From: Antitrichia curtipendula
Lineage: Eukaryota; Streptophyta; Bryopsida; Hypnales; Leucodontaceae
NCBI GenBank assembly: GCA_951230915.1
Contig: OX579637.1
Span: 1,550,001-1,614,000, forward strand
DNA length: 64,000 nt
Direction: 5' to 3'
The stretch's first letter is position 1; the number at the start of each line of letters is the position of its first letter. The translations under genes and the position numbers were made by a program. The notes beneath the pieces are model-generated. The model was not told the DNA's origin and ran no database searches. It saw only the letters and a program-made list of their open reading frames with translations. Shown here piece after piece: positions 38,735 through 51,121 of this stretch.

Positions 38735-41700
38735 TTTTTTTGGTTTTGGGTTTTTAAGAAATTTTTAATTTCAAATTTGAATTTTTTGAATTTTTGTGGT
38801 ACATTTTTTTTTATCAATCTTCATCTTTGTTTTTCTTTTTTCTTTATAAACTTTTCCCATTTTGGGTTAACTTTTTCCCCATTTTTTGTAATGTTTTATC
38901 GCATTTTCTTTCAACTTTTATTTTCATTGTTTTTCATTTTTCATTCTTTTTTTATAAATTCGTTGTGAAATTTTTGGAGGTGGGTGGGAGTTAGCGTAAT
39001 TTTTTCTTCTTTTAATGTTGTTTAATTTTTATTTGTTTCATTTAAAAGTTTGTCTTTTTTAATTTTTCTCGTTATTATTGTATTTTCTTTTTAGTGGGGT
39101 TGTTTTATTAATTATTTTATTTTGTCATGGCCAATTTTTAATTTTCTTATTAACAGTTGTAGTGCTTCTTTAATTTCTTTCTTTCAAGGATTATTCATTT
39201 AGGGTTTATTCTCTTATTCAAATCATTTGATTACTCTCTTAATATAGGTTATTTTATATAATAAGCATTTGCTTTATATGGGATTTTTTACGTTAGGATC
39301 TGATTTTTTTTTGGTTTATTTGATTCATTAATAGTTATTGTGATCTTATAATTATTACTTTATGGGATTATTTATTTATAGACCCCCTCCAATCAAAGCG
39401 CATACGTGCCTAGTTACATTTATGTATCCATTTACTAATGCACTTATGTATTTGTTTATTTTGGTATTGATCTATTTAGATACTTCATGGTTAGTTAATG
39501 TATGAAGTTGATTGTGTATGAATTTATATTATCAATTTTCTATACACAAGTATATCAGTCATTTGTTTCAAAGAATATCACTATATTTACTTGTTGGGTT
39601 ATACATTTTTATTCATCAGAATCCTAAACTTACGTATGTGTATTCGTTAGTTGTTCATTTCTTTATTCCATTGTTAGAGTACCAATCTAAGTCAATATTC
39701 TTCCGAGCATACATTTTGATACTTTGTATCATTTGTTTAGTATGTCAGATTTACCTAAACCCTTTGATTGTTTTGTATACTCTTTAATGGATTCTTCATT
39801 TAACCCTAAACCCTTGGCAGAGAAATTTATTTATTTTATTATTAATTCATGTACCTGGTGGTTACTTTCATCCTTTGTGGGATTACTTATCTCATGTATC
39901 CTCCGTTGGGTCCTACTAGTGATTCCATTCTTTATGCAAATATTTGTTTTTTTGCGGGAATTCTTCATTTATAAATTTGTATAGAATTCTATTTATTACT
40001 TTGTTGGACTAGTGGCTTATACTTTTGTCCTTTTGGTTGTTCACAGATAATTTTATTTATCTATGTATTTATTTATTATGGACTTTTGTAATTCTAGCAA
40101 TTTGTATTATTTTATTATTTTTATATCTATTTGTATATCTATATGTATTTATATTTGCCTTTATCTTTTATTAACTCTTCTGGTGGTTTATTTACTACTT
40201 AGTGAAACTATATATTTAGACTTTAGTCCTCTAGGTTTTCTCATGTCTTATTATGTTTACACCTCTATTTCAGATTTTTTCATTTTTTCATTCTTCATTT
40301 TTCTTTGGCGATTTCAAATTTTTCTTGTTAAGTCTTGTGTTGGGTTTCTTATTACTTAGTGGAATTACTTATTAATGTTTTTATTCTTTTGGGCGCATCA
40401 TTGATTCTTTTCTTTATGTAGGTATGAATTTGTTTCTTTCTTTCTTTTTGAATTCTTTCTTTTTATTGGTACTTTTCCATAATTTCATTCTTAATTAATT
40501 AACTGACCCGCAAATTATTTATTAATTTGCACAAATAATTATTTAATGATTTACTGTCCTTGTAGCCATTGTTCATTGATTATTCTTTTTTAGAGTTAGT
40601 AATTAGATTTACTCTGTAATCTTTTTTCCTTTCTTTATTTACTATTGTAGTTGTTTATTTATTAAATACTGTGATTTTTTTTGGGAGGGTGGGGAGTCAT
40701 AGATGTTCCTTTTTCTTTTCCTTTTTCTAGGTGTCGCTTGTTACAGTACTTCTTTTTGTAAGCTTTGTTTAATTCTTAAAGTATTTCTACTTTTGTAGAT
40801 TTCTTTTATATAATTGTTTTTACTTTTGCGGTGATGTGTTTATTACTTTGAGTGTTCTCTTTCTTTATTTTTTTTTGCTCTTCAATAATTTCTCTCTTTG
40901 AGTAGGACTTTATGATTTCATTCTTTCTTTCTTTCTTTTTAATGTAGTGTCTGACTTTCTTTCTTTAATTATTAATTTTTTATATACACCCTTTCTTTCT
41001 TACTTTTTTCCTTTTTTTCCTTATTTTTATTAAATCTAAAGGTTTATTGTTCACTAGTTTGTAGAATTACTTTTTCATTTTTTTGAATCTTTGATGCCTG
41101 TAGCATTGATTTTCTTTTCATAAGGCGATTTTTTCATGTATATTTTTACTTTATAAAATATTTATTAACCTTTGTAGTTTTTTTTTATTAACTTGCTAGA
41201 GTACTTATTTGATTTCTCTTCTTTTTGGTGTTTCACTAATTACTTTTCAAATGTAGGTATTAAATGTATTAATAGAATTGCTTTTATAAACATAAATTAA
41301 TATTACATGTTTATTCTTCTAAATTGAATGCCTTCATTTTTTTTTTTTAAATTTTAAATTTTTTTTAGAATTTTAGAAATGAACTTTTCTTATTTTCTTT
41401 TTCCTTTTTGTCTTTATTGTTTTATTTTATTTTATGATATTTCTTGAAATTTCTTAATTAACTCTTCAAGTGCTTTCTTTCTTTCTTACATTATGGGGTT
41501 ACTTTTTAAGAAAAATTTGTTGTTTCATTGGAACCCTTTTCAATGCAGGTATGGATATATAAACAATATATCTTTTATAAATTTTCTTTTAATATTCAAT
41601 ATTTTTTTGAAATTGTGATGGCTTCATTTCTTTCTTTATTTCATTTTTTTATTTTTTATTTTTTTAAATAAACTAATTTTATTTTAATTCTTTTCCTTTT

Positions 41701-42440
41701 CTATTAATAGATTTATTTTTCTATACTTTATACTATGTTATTTTTAAAATTTTCTAATTGTCGTAGTGGTAAATTTATTATTTCGTAATTTTTTTTATTT
41801 TTTTATTTTTTGGGTGGGGGTGGGGGGTTTCATTGATTAGTTTCTTCATATACATACCCTTCCCTTTTTACGTTCTTCATTTACAGAATTAGTTCTTCTT
41901 CTTTTGGGTGGCAAGGGGGGCATTCAATATTTTCTGTTTAAAAGATATTAATTTTGTTTATTTTCAGGTGTGGGGCTTTATCTAAAATCTTGTTCATTTA
42001 AATGTATATTTCATTATTTTTCAGATGCTTTATTGATTACTTTCTTAATGTACGTATGCATTTATTTACTTATTTTTGTCCCATTTTGTTTATTTCTTTA
42101 TTAATGTGTTCAGCTGGTTTTTTGTTTTTGGGTTGATTTTGTTCATTATTTTATTAATGAACATGCTCACAATTTGATGTATTTATATATGCAACATTCA
42201 TTTTTGGTATGTTGTTGTTTATTGTATGACCAAATAATGTTCTCTTATTTCATGTTTGATACTCACTCATGATTTGCAACTGATTGGTTCATTAATTAAT
42301 TTAGAGTTCCATTCCCTTATTCCCTTATTCCCTTATTGAATTACTCTATTATTCAATAATTTTTTTAAAGAATTAGATTTTAATTCACACTAATTGAATT
42401 TAAAATATTCCTATTCATACTTTTAATATTATTTGTAATG
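38735..42440 (+). repeat. 3.7-kb T-rich, strand-asymmetric low-complexity tract
   Basis: For about 3.7 kb the plus strand is dominated by T and T-rich words (ttctttctttctt, tttattttatttt, attaatt), with C far more common than in poly(A/T) mixtures and A clearly under-represented against T. There is a short attccctt x3 minisatellite near 42311-42340. Boundaries are sharp on both sides. ORFs here are hydrophobic F/L/I/Y artefacts of T-richness. It lies inside the right candidate terminal repeat of the MULE. Confidence 0.8.
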
Positions 42441-42732
42441 TCAATTTATAGTAGAGTTGCTGAAATTTAAGAAGTGCCCAAAGCAAGGGCCATAAACAAA
42501 CCCTAAATCGCCCCAAAGAACACTGAGCCATAGCAAAACACTGGAACGAAGCAAAACACTAGGCCTCGCATGGCCATGCATGTCCATGGCCTGTGAAACA
42601 ATTTCCCAAAAAATTACCAAGGTCCCTGACATGGTAAAAAAAGAGAGCCCGTGCTTGCAGGTTTTCAGCCCAACTACCGGGACCGGCAGGGGCCAGCAGT
42701 GCTCAGACATAAGCAGGCTTTAAATAGTCGCT

Positions 42733-42754
42733 TTCTGAGGGGTGAGAGATAGTG
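42733..42754 (-). mobile_element. Candidate right terminal inverted repeat of the 17-kb MULE
   Basis: Reverse complement of 25584-25605 with one mismatch (core gaggggtgaga). Taken together the pair delimits about 17.17 kb. Flanking 9-mers do not match, so either the true ends lie further out or the duplication has decayed. Confidence 0.55.
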
Positions 42755-42847
42755 TGGTCTGCTGTTAACTTATAGTAGGTACCCCATGACCGTGGAGAGC
42801 GATGCAAGTGTAAGGTAGGCATCGTGCAGTGGCCAAATCCTCACGAA

Positions 42848-43520
42848 AATCATTATTTCTCACCCCTCATTAATGACTGTGGCAGCTTTTGAACTCTTCA
42901 ATGTTGTTGTCACCTACTGGCCGCAGGAAGTAGTTTTAATTGACTGGCTATTGGCAGGCTGCGAGGCACCCCATTTTACCCGGGTGGCCCACTACCGAGG
43001 TAAATTGCGAAGCAATGTTTTGGCGTTATATGGTCATGCAGCATGCGCTCCCCATCATGCATGGCCAACATGTCCAACCCTATATGTACGCCCAATGTTC
43101 CGAGCACTATGGTGTTTCAAACGTCAAGCACCTCAAAATGCAAGCCGAGTATAGTATTCTAGAGCCTGTGACCATAGAAGAGCGATGGTTTAGGCTATTC
43201 TTGGTTTGGCTCTATTAAAGTTCAGTGGTTTGTTGCTAGGGTTTAGGGTATGGTTTAGGGCGGAGTAGTTTAGGATGTCTCCTTTGTTTTGCTTGACACG
43301 TAATGTTCAATGTTGTGAGGCAGTTGTAAGACTGAATGTCGTTGTTGCAACTTTAGGGTTTAGGATTTAGCCTATCATGTAGAATGATGCCACCGTGCAG
43401 TTTAGGAAAGAATCCACCCTAGGGTTTGAAAGAGATTAGGTCATCAATGTTCTGTAGGCTATCCATAATCGTTGGGTTTAGGTTTAGTGAACCTCATTTA
43501 GTGTTGTGGTTTAGGGAGTT
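42848..43520 (+). mobile_element. Probable left end of a second, related MULE fragment
   Basis: The element-end sequence tatttctcacccctc recurs at 42854 in the same orientation as the left end at 25588. It is followed, as there, by plus-oriented tttaggg motifs (43231-43260, 43358, 43472, 43510). ORFs 42873-43154 and 42940-43218 lie between (WPQEVVLIDWLLAG; NVKHLKMQAEYSILEPVTIE) but I recognise no domain. It suggests abutting or nested insertions. Confidence 0.35.
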
Positions 43521-45426
43521 CCACTTACTATTAGAGAATGGGTGTTTTTAAAGATGATTTAACAATATGAAATTGCTTAAAGGCCTCTACAGTTCCTAGA
43601 AGGTCTCCTGCGATAAGAGATATTAGTAAACTGAAGCTTCAAATTGTTGTCCGGTCTTGTCAACACATACTTAGTGATCACCGACCTTGTCTTCTTCGTG
43701 CATGATCTCCTTTTTTTTTAATTATTTGTAATATTGTATGTAGAAGAATTTTTTTTACTTGTTTTACGCTGCTCTCCTTGCTTGCGTGCGGACAGTTGGA
43801 CATACAACTTCTAAGAAAAGAAACGACAGAGCTGCTGTAATTGCCTCATCTTTATGGTGGGGTACAGGGCTGTTTGAAGCGGATGGAACTCGGAGAATTG
43901 AAATTCTCATAGTTGTTGTCGTCAACGACCACAGTATAAACAGTGCACTCAATATGTGTCACAGAACTAGAAGCATCCTCTACACTAGGTCGCATGTTGT
44001 GATCGTAGTTTCAAGTAGTAATTTGTATGGACAATAAAAAGAAGTATAGAATTTAGTATATATGTTTTGGATGTTCAGTTGCTGCCAATAGCAAATGGAT
44101 CTTTCTTTGACAAAAGATAATAACTGTAGAAAATATTGTCTTGTTCGAACTAACAGTGGGCAACATCACAACATATGAATGAGTAGATAGAAAAATGAAG
44201 TAAACACAAGGGAGACATGTACACAACATACATACACATTGAAGTTTTAATCTTTATTTGTTAAATATTATTTTTACATGTACATTCTAACTTTGGTTGC
44301 ACCATCGCACTTGTACCTTACCGTGATCGCAAACCAATCCTGAGCTTCTCATCTTCTACTTTTGCAATACCAAGCAGGACAACTTTCACAAAACACAACG
44401 CTTTGAATAGTATTTTAGAGGTTACAAGTCCGATTCTCAACGCTGCGTTGCATCTGCTTCTTCATTCATTGTTGACAGAAGACAATCCCTACCACAGAGG
44501 TATCGTTTGCTTGCAATTTGTCTTGTCCATCATGACATAATATTATTACAACTCTACACGCAACGACGCCAAAAAAGCCATAGAAATCTTTGTCAACATT
44601 TGAAACGTACCACAAAAGACATTAACAAAATCTCAATTGCTCATCAACACTAAAGTAACGGCATTGCCATCTGAGCCTCTACTGAATTCTAGTAAGTGAA
44701 CAGAGCTACATATCTATTGTCCACAATACTCATTGCTTCAAGATACGCGTCCTATACACACATCTGCAATTGTATACAGCTATGGGAGCCAATAAAGTAA
44801 GGATAGGTCGAGTTAGTTAGGAATCTAGGGGAATGAGTTAGTATTGGTATATTTTTTTGCTTCTTGAAAGAGTAACGTAAAAGTTTTACCAAAATTAATG
44901 TTCCTTTACTATGGGAGTAGTGGTAGTTAAATAAATAGGTTAAAATAGGAAATAAAAGTTTCTTGGTCTTACTAGAAATCGGAACCGGATTGGGATCCAG
45001 GAAACCAGTCGAGGACCATTCGGCATACCAGGACCAAGTACTAACGCATACCAGATGATACCGGAAGCTAACAAGGCAATCCAAGCCCTCAACGGCTCTA
45101 TCAAAAACTCAGGATAGCCATTGAATGTTCACAATTTTCTGCGATCATTGTGGAAACAGCTACCCTAATTGACTAAAGGCAACTTTTGGGGAGAAGGCTG
45201 AAGGTCGGATCCTCCACTCACCATTCTTACTTAGGAGTTGTTAGCATCCTCTACGCACGCATTATTTTCTTGATAGCGCTTAAGAGAGTTAGGAGAGAGG
45301 GACTGAGTTTCCGGATCCGATCGAGGTGAAGAAACTGGCGCTAGTAGAAAGTTTTTGTAGCTTGGTATTTTGCAAGGATTGTGGAAGGTTTGTAATCTGA
45401 GAGGAAAGATAGATTCATAGAGAACA
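43521..45426. other. AT-rich spacer before the CCGG-rich family block
   Basis: No coding signature on either strand; the ORF at 43759-44037 has no features I recognise. Confidence 0.35.
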
Positions 45427-46365
45427 ATGGTGAAGGCGGAAGGAAGCGGAGCTACACAAATCAAGGTCAAGACCATCAGCCCGGTTATCCTGAAGGATGA
45501 GGAAGGACGAAGATAGTTGGAGGAGGATATGGACAAATTGGATGCGTGGGGTTTCTGCGTCAACCTTGGAGCTTGAAGGATGAAGAAATGATCGAGGAAC
45601 TAATGCGGGAGTAGTCGAACGAGTGGGGCAACACGAACCGAGCGCTTTCTAGCAAGTGGACTTTCGAAACTTAGAAGAGGGTCTATGATTTTCCGCGCAA
45701 AGGAGAAGAAATGACTTTTTGGACTGAGAAGTTCGCGGAAGGTAAGTTTTCTAATCCTCCTCACTCAAAAGATGGCTATGCAGTAGTAGATTGCAGAGTA
45801 GAGAGGCATAGGAGATTGTTGGAGTTTTTGGTCCCAATCCTATATCCGGTAAGACTAACCGGATCACAGTGACTTGGACCAACACTCTCTTTGGAGCACT
45901 GAGTGGAGAGAGGAAGGTATTCTGGAGGGGAATATTGAGAGACCTAGTAGGCAAGATGGTTTCCTTGTTGGAGAATACCAAGGCAACTCTTATAGGACCT
46001 TTCCTCTTCCACCTTTACAATTACTTTAGGACTCTTAGGAGTCATGAGAGGATAGTGCACAAAGCAATTGCTACACTTTTGAAGCTGAACATAACTCCAC
46101 CTCGAGAACAAGAGAGTGAGGAGAGGAAGAGAGGGTATGATGAGGGATCTAGGGGAGTTTCATCAGAGCGTAGGAAGGGTTCTTCAGAGAAGAAGAAACA
46201 AGATGACAGGCTCCCGCAATCTGCCAAAAAGAAAGGACCCCATTCTGAAAGGAATGAGTCTCCGGAACCGGAAGTAGAACAAGAGGATCCACTAAAAGGA
46301 TTATCAAGGATCTGAGAAGAGTTGTCGTAGCATAGGATAAGCAATTCCCATGTTATACTCCCAAA
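45427..46365 (+). pseudogene. Unknown family, copy A (degraded)
   Basis: Begins ATG at 45427 and shows the family core: GFLRQPWSLKDEEMIEEL, KDGYAVVDCRVERHRRLLEF, TNTLFGALSGERKVFWRG and GPFLFHLYNYF. Then a highly charged Glu/Lys/Arg/Ser tail. Broken by TAG at 45514, 45612 and 45672 and by single-base frameshifts near 45555 and 45850. Paralogs show that the third TAG replaces the Trp of EIWREVY. I do not recognise the family; a retroelement gag-like or other element protein is possible. Confidence 0.6.
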
Positions 46366-47500
46366 AACCACTCTAAAGCATAACAAAGTGACTCTAAAGA
46401 TCGAACCCACGAGATTCTGTGAAGTATCTAGCCTCATTAACGAACTAAGCCAAGTCAGTAGTAATATCCATCTTTTCCGGTCCTCTTTCTATGACCGGAA
46501 GTTCAAACAACCAGAAAACAAAGGACCGGATTCTTTCTATCTTCCGATTCTAGCTAGTCTTCCGGTTATCGAATCCAACACAACCCAAGGACCCTATCTC
46601 TTCCGGTCCGGGTATCCGTCTAGGCCAATCCGCTTTAGACAACTCACAACCATTTCCTCTCCTATCCGGTTTGGTTTTACCTCTGTTTAGCCATCAGAGG
46701 GTTCGCCGCTTGCTTTTGAGAGTGGTAGGCCCACCACACCTTCCGTGACTTATAGTGGCTGAAGACCCACTTTCCAAATCTCTTCCTTCCTAGGCTAGTA
46801 CGGATCCGGTTTGGTCCTTCACAGCAATCCAGATCGCAATCCGGTCCACTGGTCACACAAAGACCCCCCGTACGATCCTCTCAATACTACAACGACCCTG
46901 ATGTCATCCTATTCTGTGCGAAGCTAAGGTGATTACAAGTGCACCCGTCCATTCCAACGTCAATTAGAATTCTTCCGTTTACTGTTAAGATGGTGAGACC
47001 TCACAGGAGATCGGACACTCAACCGGATTTCTCACCCAGGAGTTCTAGCGCGACTAAGGACTCCCTCCCTATCTGTCTAGCCTAACAACGGCTTTCTCAC
47101 TCGGAATCTCAAACTCTAGACGCGCTGAGGCACTGAAGTTCACTCCCAACTCTATCCTATCCGCTCACATGCACTTAGAACCAAGAAAACACCAAGGGGA
47201 GAAATCCCAATGCATCCGCTCGTGCTTTCCGAACTCCCTCACGCACAACTCTGCCAAAACATGGGAGAACGTACAACAAGACAGTACAAGGAGAAAACAC
47301 AAAGAAAGATGCAGAGGGAAAGACTCCCAGTCCTCAGCACAAGGACTGAATTATATACACTTTGAGAACTTCCAAAAATAACAAAAGGCAAAAAGAGCCG
47401 TTAAAAGTCAACCTAAATCCGGATCCTAACTTCCGGTCCTTCTAACACTACCGGATCGGATTACTTAATCCAGATCCGTTCCTATCCTTCCTAATTTATT
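46366..47500. other. CCGG-rich spacer between copies A and B
   Basis: Dense ccgg words (ttccgg, tccggt, ccggat) with no open family core. Probably untranslated or LTR-like parts of the same repeat family. Short ORFs at 46388-46690 and 47169-47381 lack coding support. Confidence 0.4.
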
Positions 47501-49141
47501 CTACATTGCTATCCCGCGCCCCAACGAAGGACTCTTGGGCTCCGCCTCCAATTGCTCGAAGACTTTTTCCAAGTTCCTGTTCCGCTCTCCGGCCATTGGA
47601 TCTGGCATGTCAGAACCGGGAGAGTCTTCGATGTTGATCGGCGCGGTCTGGGAAGGCTGACTCGGCTTTGACTGCGGAGTCTGGTCCTTTCCTTCCCTTG
47701 GGTCTGGCACTTCCGGAAACGATTCCGGCATGGAGATGTCCGATAGGTGGACCCTCATCGATCCGGTCAGCTTCTGTGTACACTCCTCCATCCGGTCCGC
47801 CGCTCCTCGTGCTAAGACCAAATTCTTCTCCACTTGCTCGGAGAAGTCAGTCAGGATCCAGACTATCCGTGTACCGGATAGTTTCTTCTCCTCCAAGACC
47901 TTCTCGTCGAAGAGTCTGGCCCTGACTGCCACGCTTCCGGTCTCTCCGAAAGTCGCCTTTACCGATTCCGCCACCTTTTGCGTCTCATCCGCCATTATCC
48001 GGGTGGCGGCCATATCTTCCTTGAAGGTGGCCACTTCCGCCTTCAACATGTCGACCTCCTCTTGAAGTCGACGGATCTCTGCTTCCTGCTTCCGGATCTC
48101 AACCGGATTGGTGATGCACTCCGCTACCTTCCCTGGCAACTTGCTATCCGGTGTTGCTTGCACCAACTCTCCGATCTGGATTAGGGCGATTCTCTTCGCC
48201 TCCCAGTCCAGGCGGATGTCGACAAGGATCTTCACCAACTTCTCGAACGGGTCGACCGGTCCCTTCTTCGAACAGCCTACCTTCTCCCCTTCCGGTGTCT
48301 TCTCCTTTCCGGTTTTATCACCGAGTGGAGATCCTCTTCCGGTCGGAGACGTCGTCTTGTGCCACTTGGGCTGCCTCTCCGCCTCTTCTTCATCTTCTTC
48401 TTCTTCGGTCTCAGATCCGGTTTCCTCTTCCTCCTCGTCCGTTTCCGATTCTCCGTATTTCAGGAGATTTTCCTGAGCCTTCCACTCCTTCTCTCCCGAG
48501 TCTAAAAGGAGCTGGTGTTGCTCATAGAGGTGGAAGAGGTAGGGACACACGGGTGTCGGCCTACTCCTTCCGACCCTCGTCGCCAAATGGGCCACCAGAT
48601 CGAACATGATTCGGGCCCAGTCCGCTTTCCGGTCACCGCTCAGGGCACCGAAAATAGTGTTGCCGAGGGTGATTGTCACCCTTGTCGGCTTCTCCGGATG
48701 GAGGATCGGGATCAGGAACTGTAACAGTTTCCGGTGCCGATCGTCGATGCAATCTTCCACCGCGTATCCGTCCTTGGGGTTGACCGCTCCTCGGAACTTG
48801 CCCCGGATGTACTCGTCCTTCCGGTTTGCCATCCCGTGGCCTCCTGCCCGGAACTTATAAACCTCCCTCCAGATCTCTTCCGTCCATTGATGTGGAACAC
48901 AGCGGATCGTGTTGTCGAACTGGTTTGTCCACTTCCCCTGGATCTCCTTCACCATCCGCTCGTCCTTAAAACCCCAGGGGTTGTCGAGCAAACCCTAGCA
49001 CCCCATCCGGTTGAGATCCAACCGGAGCATCTCCATCTCCTCCTCTGTCGAAGGGAGAACCGAAACGACCTTCCGGAGTTTGACCGGAGCCGACGACGTG
49101 GATGGGCCTGGTCTGTTCCGCCTAAGCTGCGGCATGGACAT
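47501..49141 (-). CDS. Unknown family, copy B (best preserved)
   Basis: From ATG 49141 (MSMPQLRRNR) to TAG 47501 the frame is about 546 codons with a single internal TAG at 48997-48995 (after LNRMGC). Order: short basic N-terminus; conserved core of about 150 aa with NPWGFKDERMVKEI, WTEEIWREVYKF, KDGYAVEDC, RVTITLGNTIFGALSGDRK and PVCPYLFHLYEQH; a Glu-rich acidic stretch; a helical coiled-coil region (IRRLQEEVDMLKAEVATF); and a Pro/Ser-rich tail. It is the longest, least damaged member. Function unknown; the layout (globular core plus coiled coil) would suit a capsid-like or DNA-bound structural protein, which is inference only. Confidence 0.65.
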
Positions 49142-49406
49142 AGAATAGATCTAAGACAGTCCTTTCCGATTCTACCTCACACAGTCCTAGCCGCACGTCC
49201 CGTTCTCACGTTCTCTCTCCGATCTCAACCGGAATCCTGCACAACGATCGGTACGCAACCGGAAACCTACCCTGCAACACACCTCTAACACTCGCACACT
49301 CACGCACACACGCGAACACTCATACAGCGCCGAAACACGAGGAGCGCGACAAAACACTCTCACCAAACGGAGTTTGGAAAAAGGAGTGCGACTGAGGAGG
49401 TGCTGG

Positions 49407-49416
49407 CCTTTTATAG
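49407..49416 (-). promoter_or_regulatory. TATA box of copy B
   Basis: The minus strand reads ctataaaagg, an excellent plant TATA box, 266 bp upstream of the copy B ATG at 49141. The leader between is C/A-rich with acactcacgcacac repeats. Confidence 0.55.
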
Positions 49417-49687
49417 TCTCTCCTGACCTAAAAGCCGTCATGATGACGTTTACCGGTCCGGTCCCACCAATCCGGTCTAACCCTAATCCGGTTCTTTAAC
49501 CCCAATCCAGTCCACTACTACTTCCGGACAAGGATTCGATTCCAATCTGGTTCCTGGGTGTGACCACTAGGATTGGATTTGTTCGAACTACTCCACTATT
49601 TCAATGTCTTTCCTAATTTTCCGTCCTCTGCTGTTTCTAGACAAAACCTACATACTAATCGATAGTTTCCGTTCCGTTTCTAGATAA

Positions 49688-49998
49688 ACAACTGAAGACC
49701 AAAAATTCGAACTGCGACAAGAGTTAGACATTGAGAGAGGAGCAGTTAGAAACGTCAGTGGGCTGCTAGGAGGGATTGATGTGTCTGAACTTGCAAAGAA
49801 AGTAGAGGGTTTGATTTGGGATAGTGATTCCCGGAAGTGGGAAACCCGGGTCAAGGAACTGACTGAGAGGAACCTCAAACTCCAAAGATAGTTGGAGAAG
49901 AGTAGAGAGGGAAGTAGGAAGACAAGAAGGCTATCGGCGGAATTAGAAGATATTGTCACAACACGGAAATTCAAATTCCGCATAGATAGAGTAGAATA
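49688..49998 (+). pseudogene. Coiled-coil ORF fragment, TAG-interrupted
   Basis: The plus frame reads TEDQKFELRQELDIERGAV, then SELAKKVEGLIWDSDSRKWE and VKELTERNLKLQR, an in-frame TAG at 49889-49891, then LEKSREGSRKTRRLSAELED. Heptad-like charge spacing indicates a coiled coil. Probably the C-terminal part of another, rearranged family member. The stop again fits a lost Gln (LQR-Q-LEK). Confidence 0.45.
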
Positions 49999-50397
49999 GA
50001 TGTAATAGATTAGAAATTTTTTAGATTTTGTATTTAAAAAATGGCGATTGTCTTCTGGAGAAGCTCAAGTTTGGAATACGGCTTCATCCGGAAACAGGTT
50101 TCCAACCCGGCTACGGTATGGCTTCCGAAAATGGACCGGAACATTGCCATCTACGGTCTAGGGATCCGACCTACGAGGCTAAGGGACGTGCCTCAGGAAC
50201 GGAACCCTAATCCAATTCTAATCCGGGAACTAGCGGAGGCATATTGGATTTAAGGACCACTGCCACCCCATCTCTCCTCACTTTTCCAAGTTTCTTAAAC
50301 TCCTTCTCGCGCAGATAGTTGAGAGAAAGTCTGGTGAGAATGTGTTTACGAATAGAGAGAGGTGAGGACGGAATAAGGGTAGCTTGTCGGATTCCAA

Positions 50398-51121
50398 TGG
50401 CAAAAAGTAGTAACTCCAGATCCGCTAAAGAGTCGGTCGTTGCCTAGATGGTTTGTCCAACCATACTAAGCGTCCCACTGATCCGTCAAGAGTTAGAAGA
50501 TCTCAGACGGATGGGATGTGCGGGACTTTTGGAACAGCCATGGAATTTGAAGAGCGACAAACTGATTCAGGAGCTGATTGACGGAACAGCGAATCAGTAT
50601 GAGCTGACTGTGAGAGGCCAGAGGAAAGGATGGATGGAAGACATCTAGGCGGCAGTGTACCAGTTCCGGAAGTTTGGGGACAGCCTAGCTTCAAAGGCGG
50701 ATAGATACGCCACGTGTAAGTTCCTGGAATCCGCCCCACGCGAAGGAAGTTTACCCGATCGCGGACTGCATCAACAAGCGGCATAGGCGGGTCCTGGAGT
50801 TCATGATTCCGATTGTCTATCCGGAGAAACCTAGCCGTGTCACCGTCACGGTAGCAAACACAATTTTCGGAGCCTTGGAGGAGAGAGTTGTGAACTGGGG
50901 AAGGGTGATTGACGGACCACGTCGCCAAAACCAAATATAGCCCTATATGCCTGTACACGTTCTACCTGTACCACCAAGGAGATATACTGACGTTGGACAA
51001 GACCCTTGTCTACAACACCGGATGCGAGATCCTGAAATACGGATTGATGAACGAGATTGTCGTAGCACAAGAAAGTAGAATCCCTTCAGTAGACGTTCTA
51101 AAGTACTTAAAACGCCTTTAA
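50398..51121 (+). pseudogene. Unknown family, copy C (degraded)
   Basis: ATG at 50398 (MAKSSNSRSAKESVVA), TAG at 50445, then RRMGCAGLLEQPWNLKSDKL and a second TAG at 50646 where paralogs have the Trp of EIWREVY. Frameshifts near 50720 and 50920 separate RHRRVLEFMIPIVYPEKPSR, VANTIFGAL and SPICLYTFYLYHQGD. It lacks the long acidic and coiled-coil tail of copy B. Confidence 0.6.

Noticed and set aside
38777..40359. Hydrophobic ORFs that look like multi-pass membrane proteins
   Set aside because: They arise from T-rich DNA giving Phe, Leu, Ile and Tyr codons; there is no start context or motif conservation, and similar ORFs occur throughout the tract.
47668..49288. Several plus-strand ORFs of 110-184 aa
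   Set aside because: Antisense of family copy B; the Ser/Pro-rich composition is what the reverse of its Glu/Lys/Arg codons gives.
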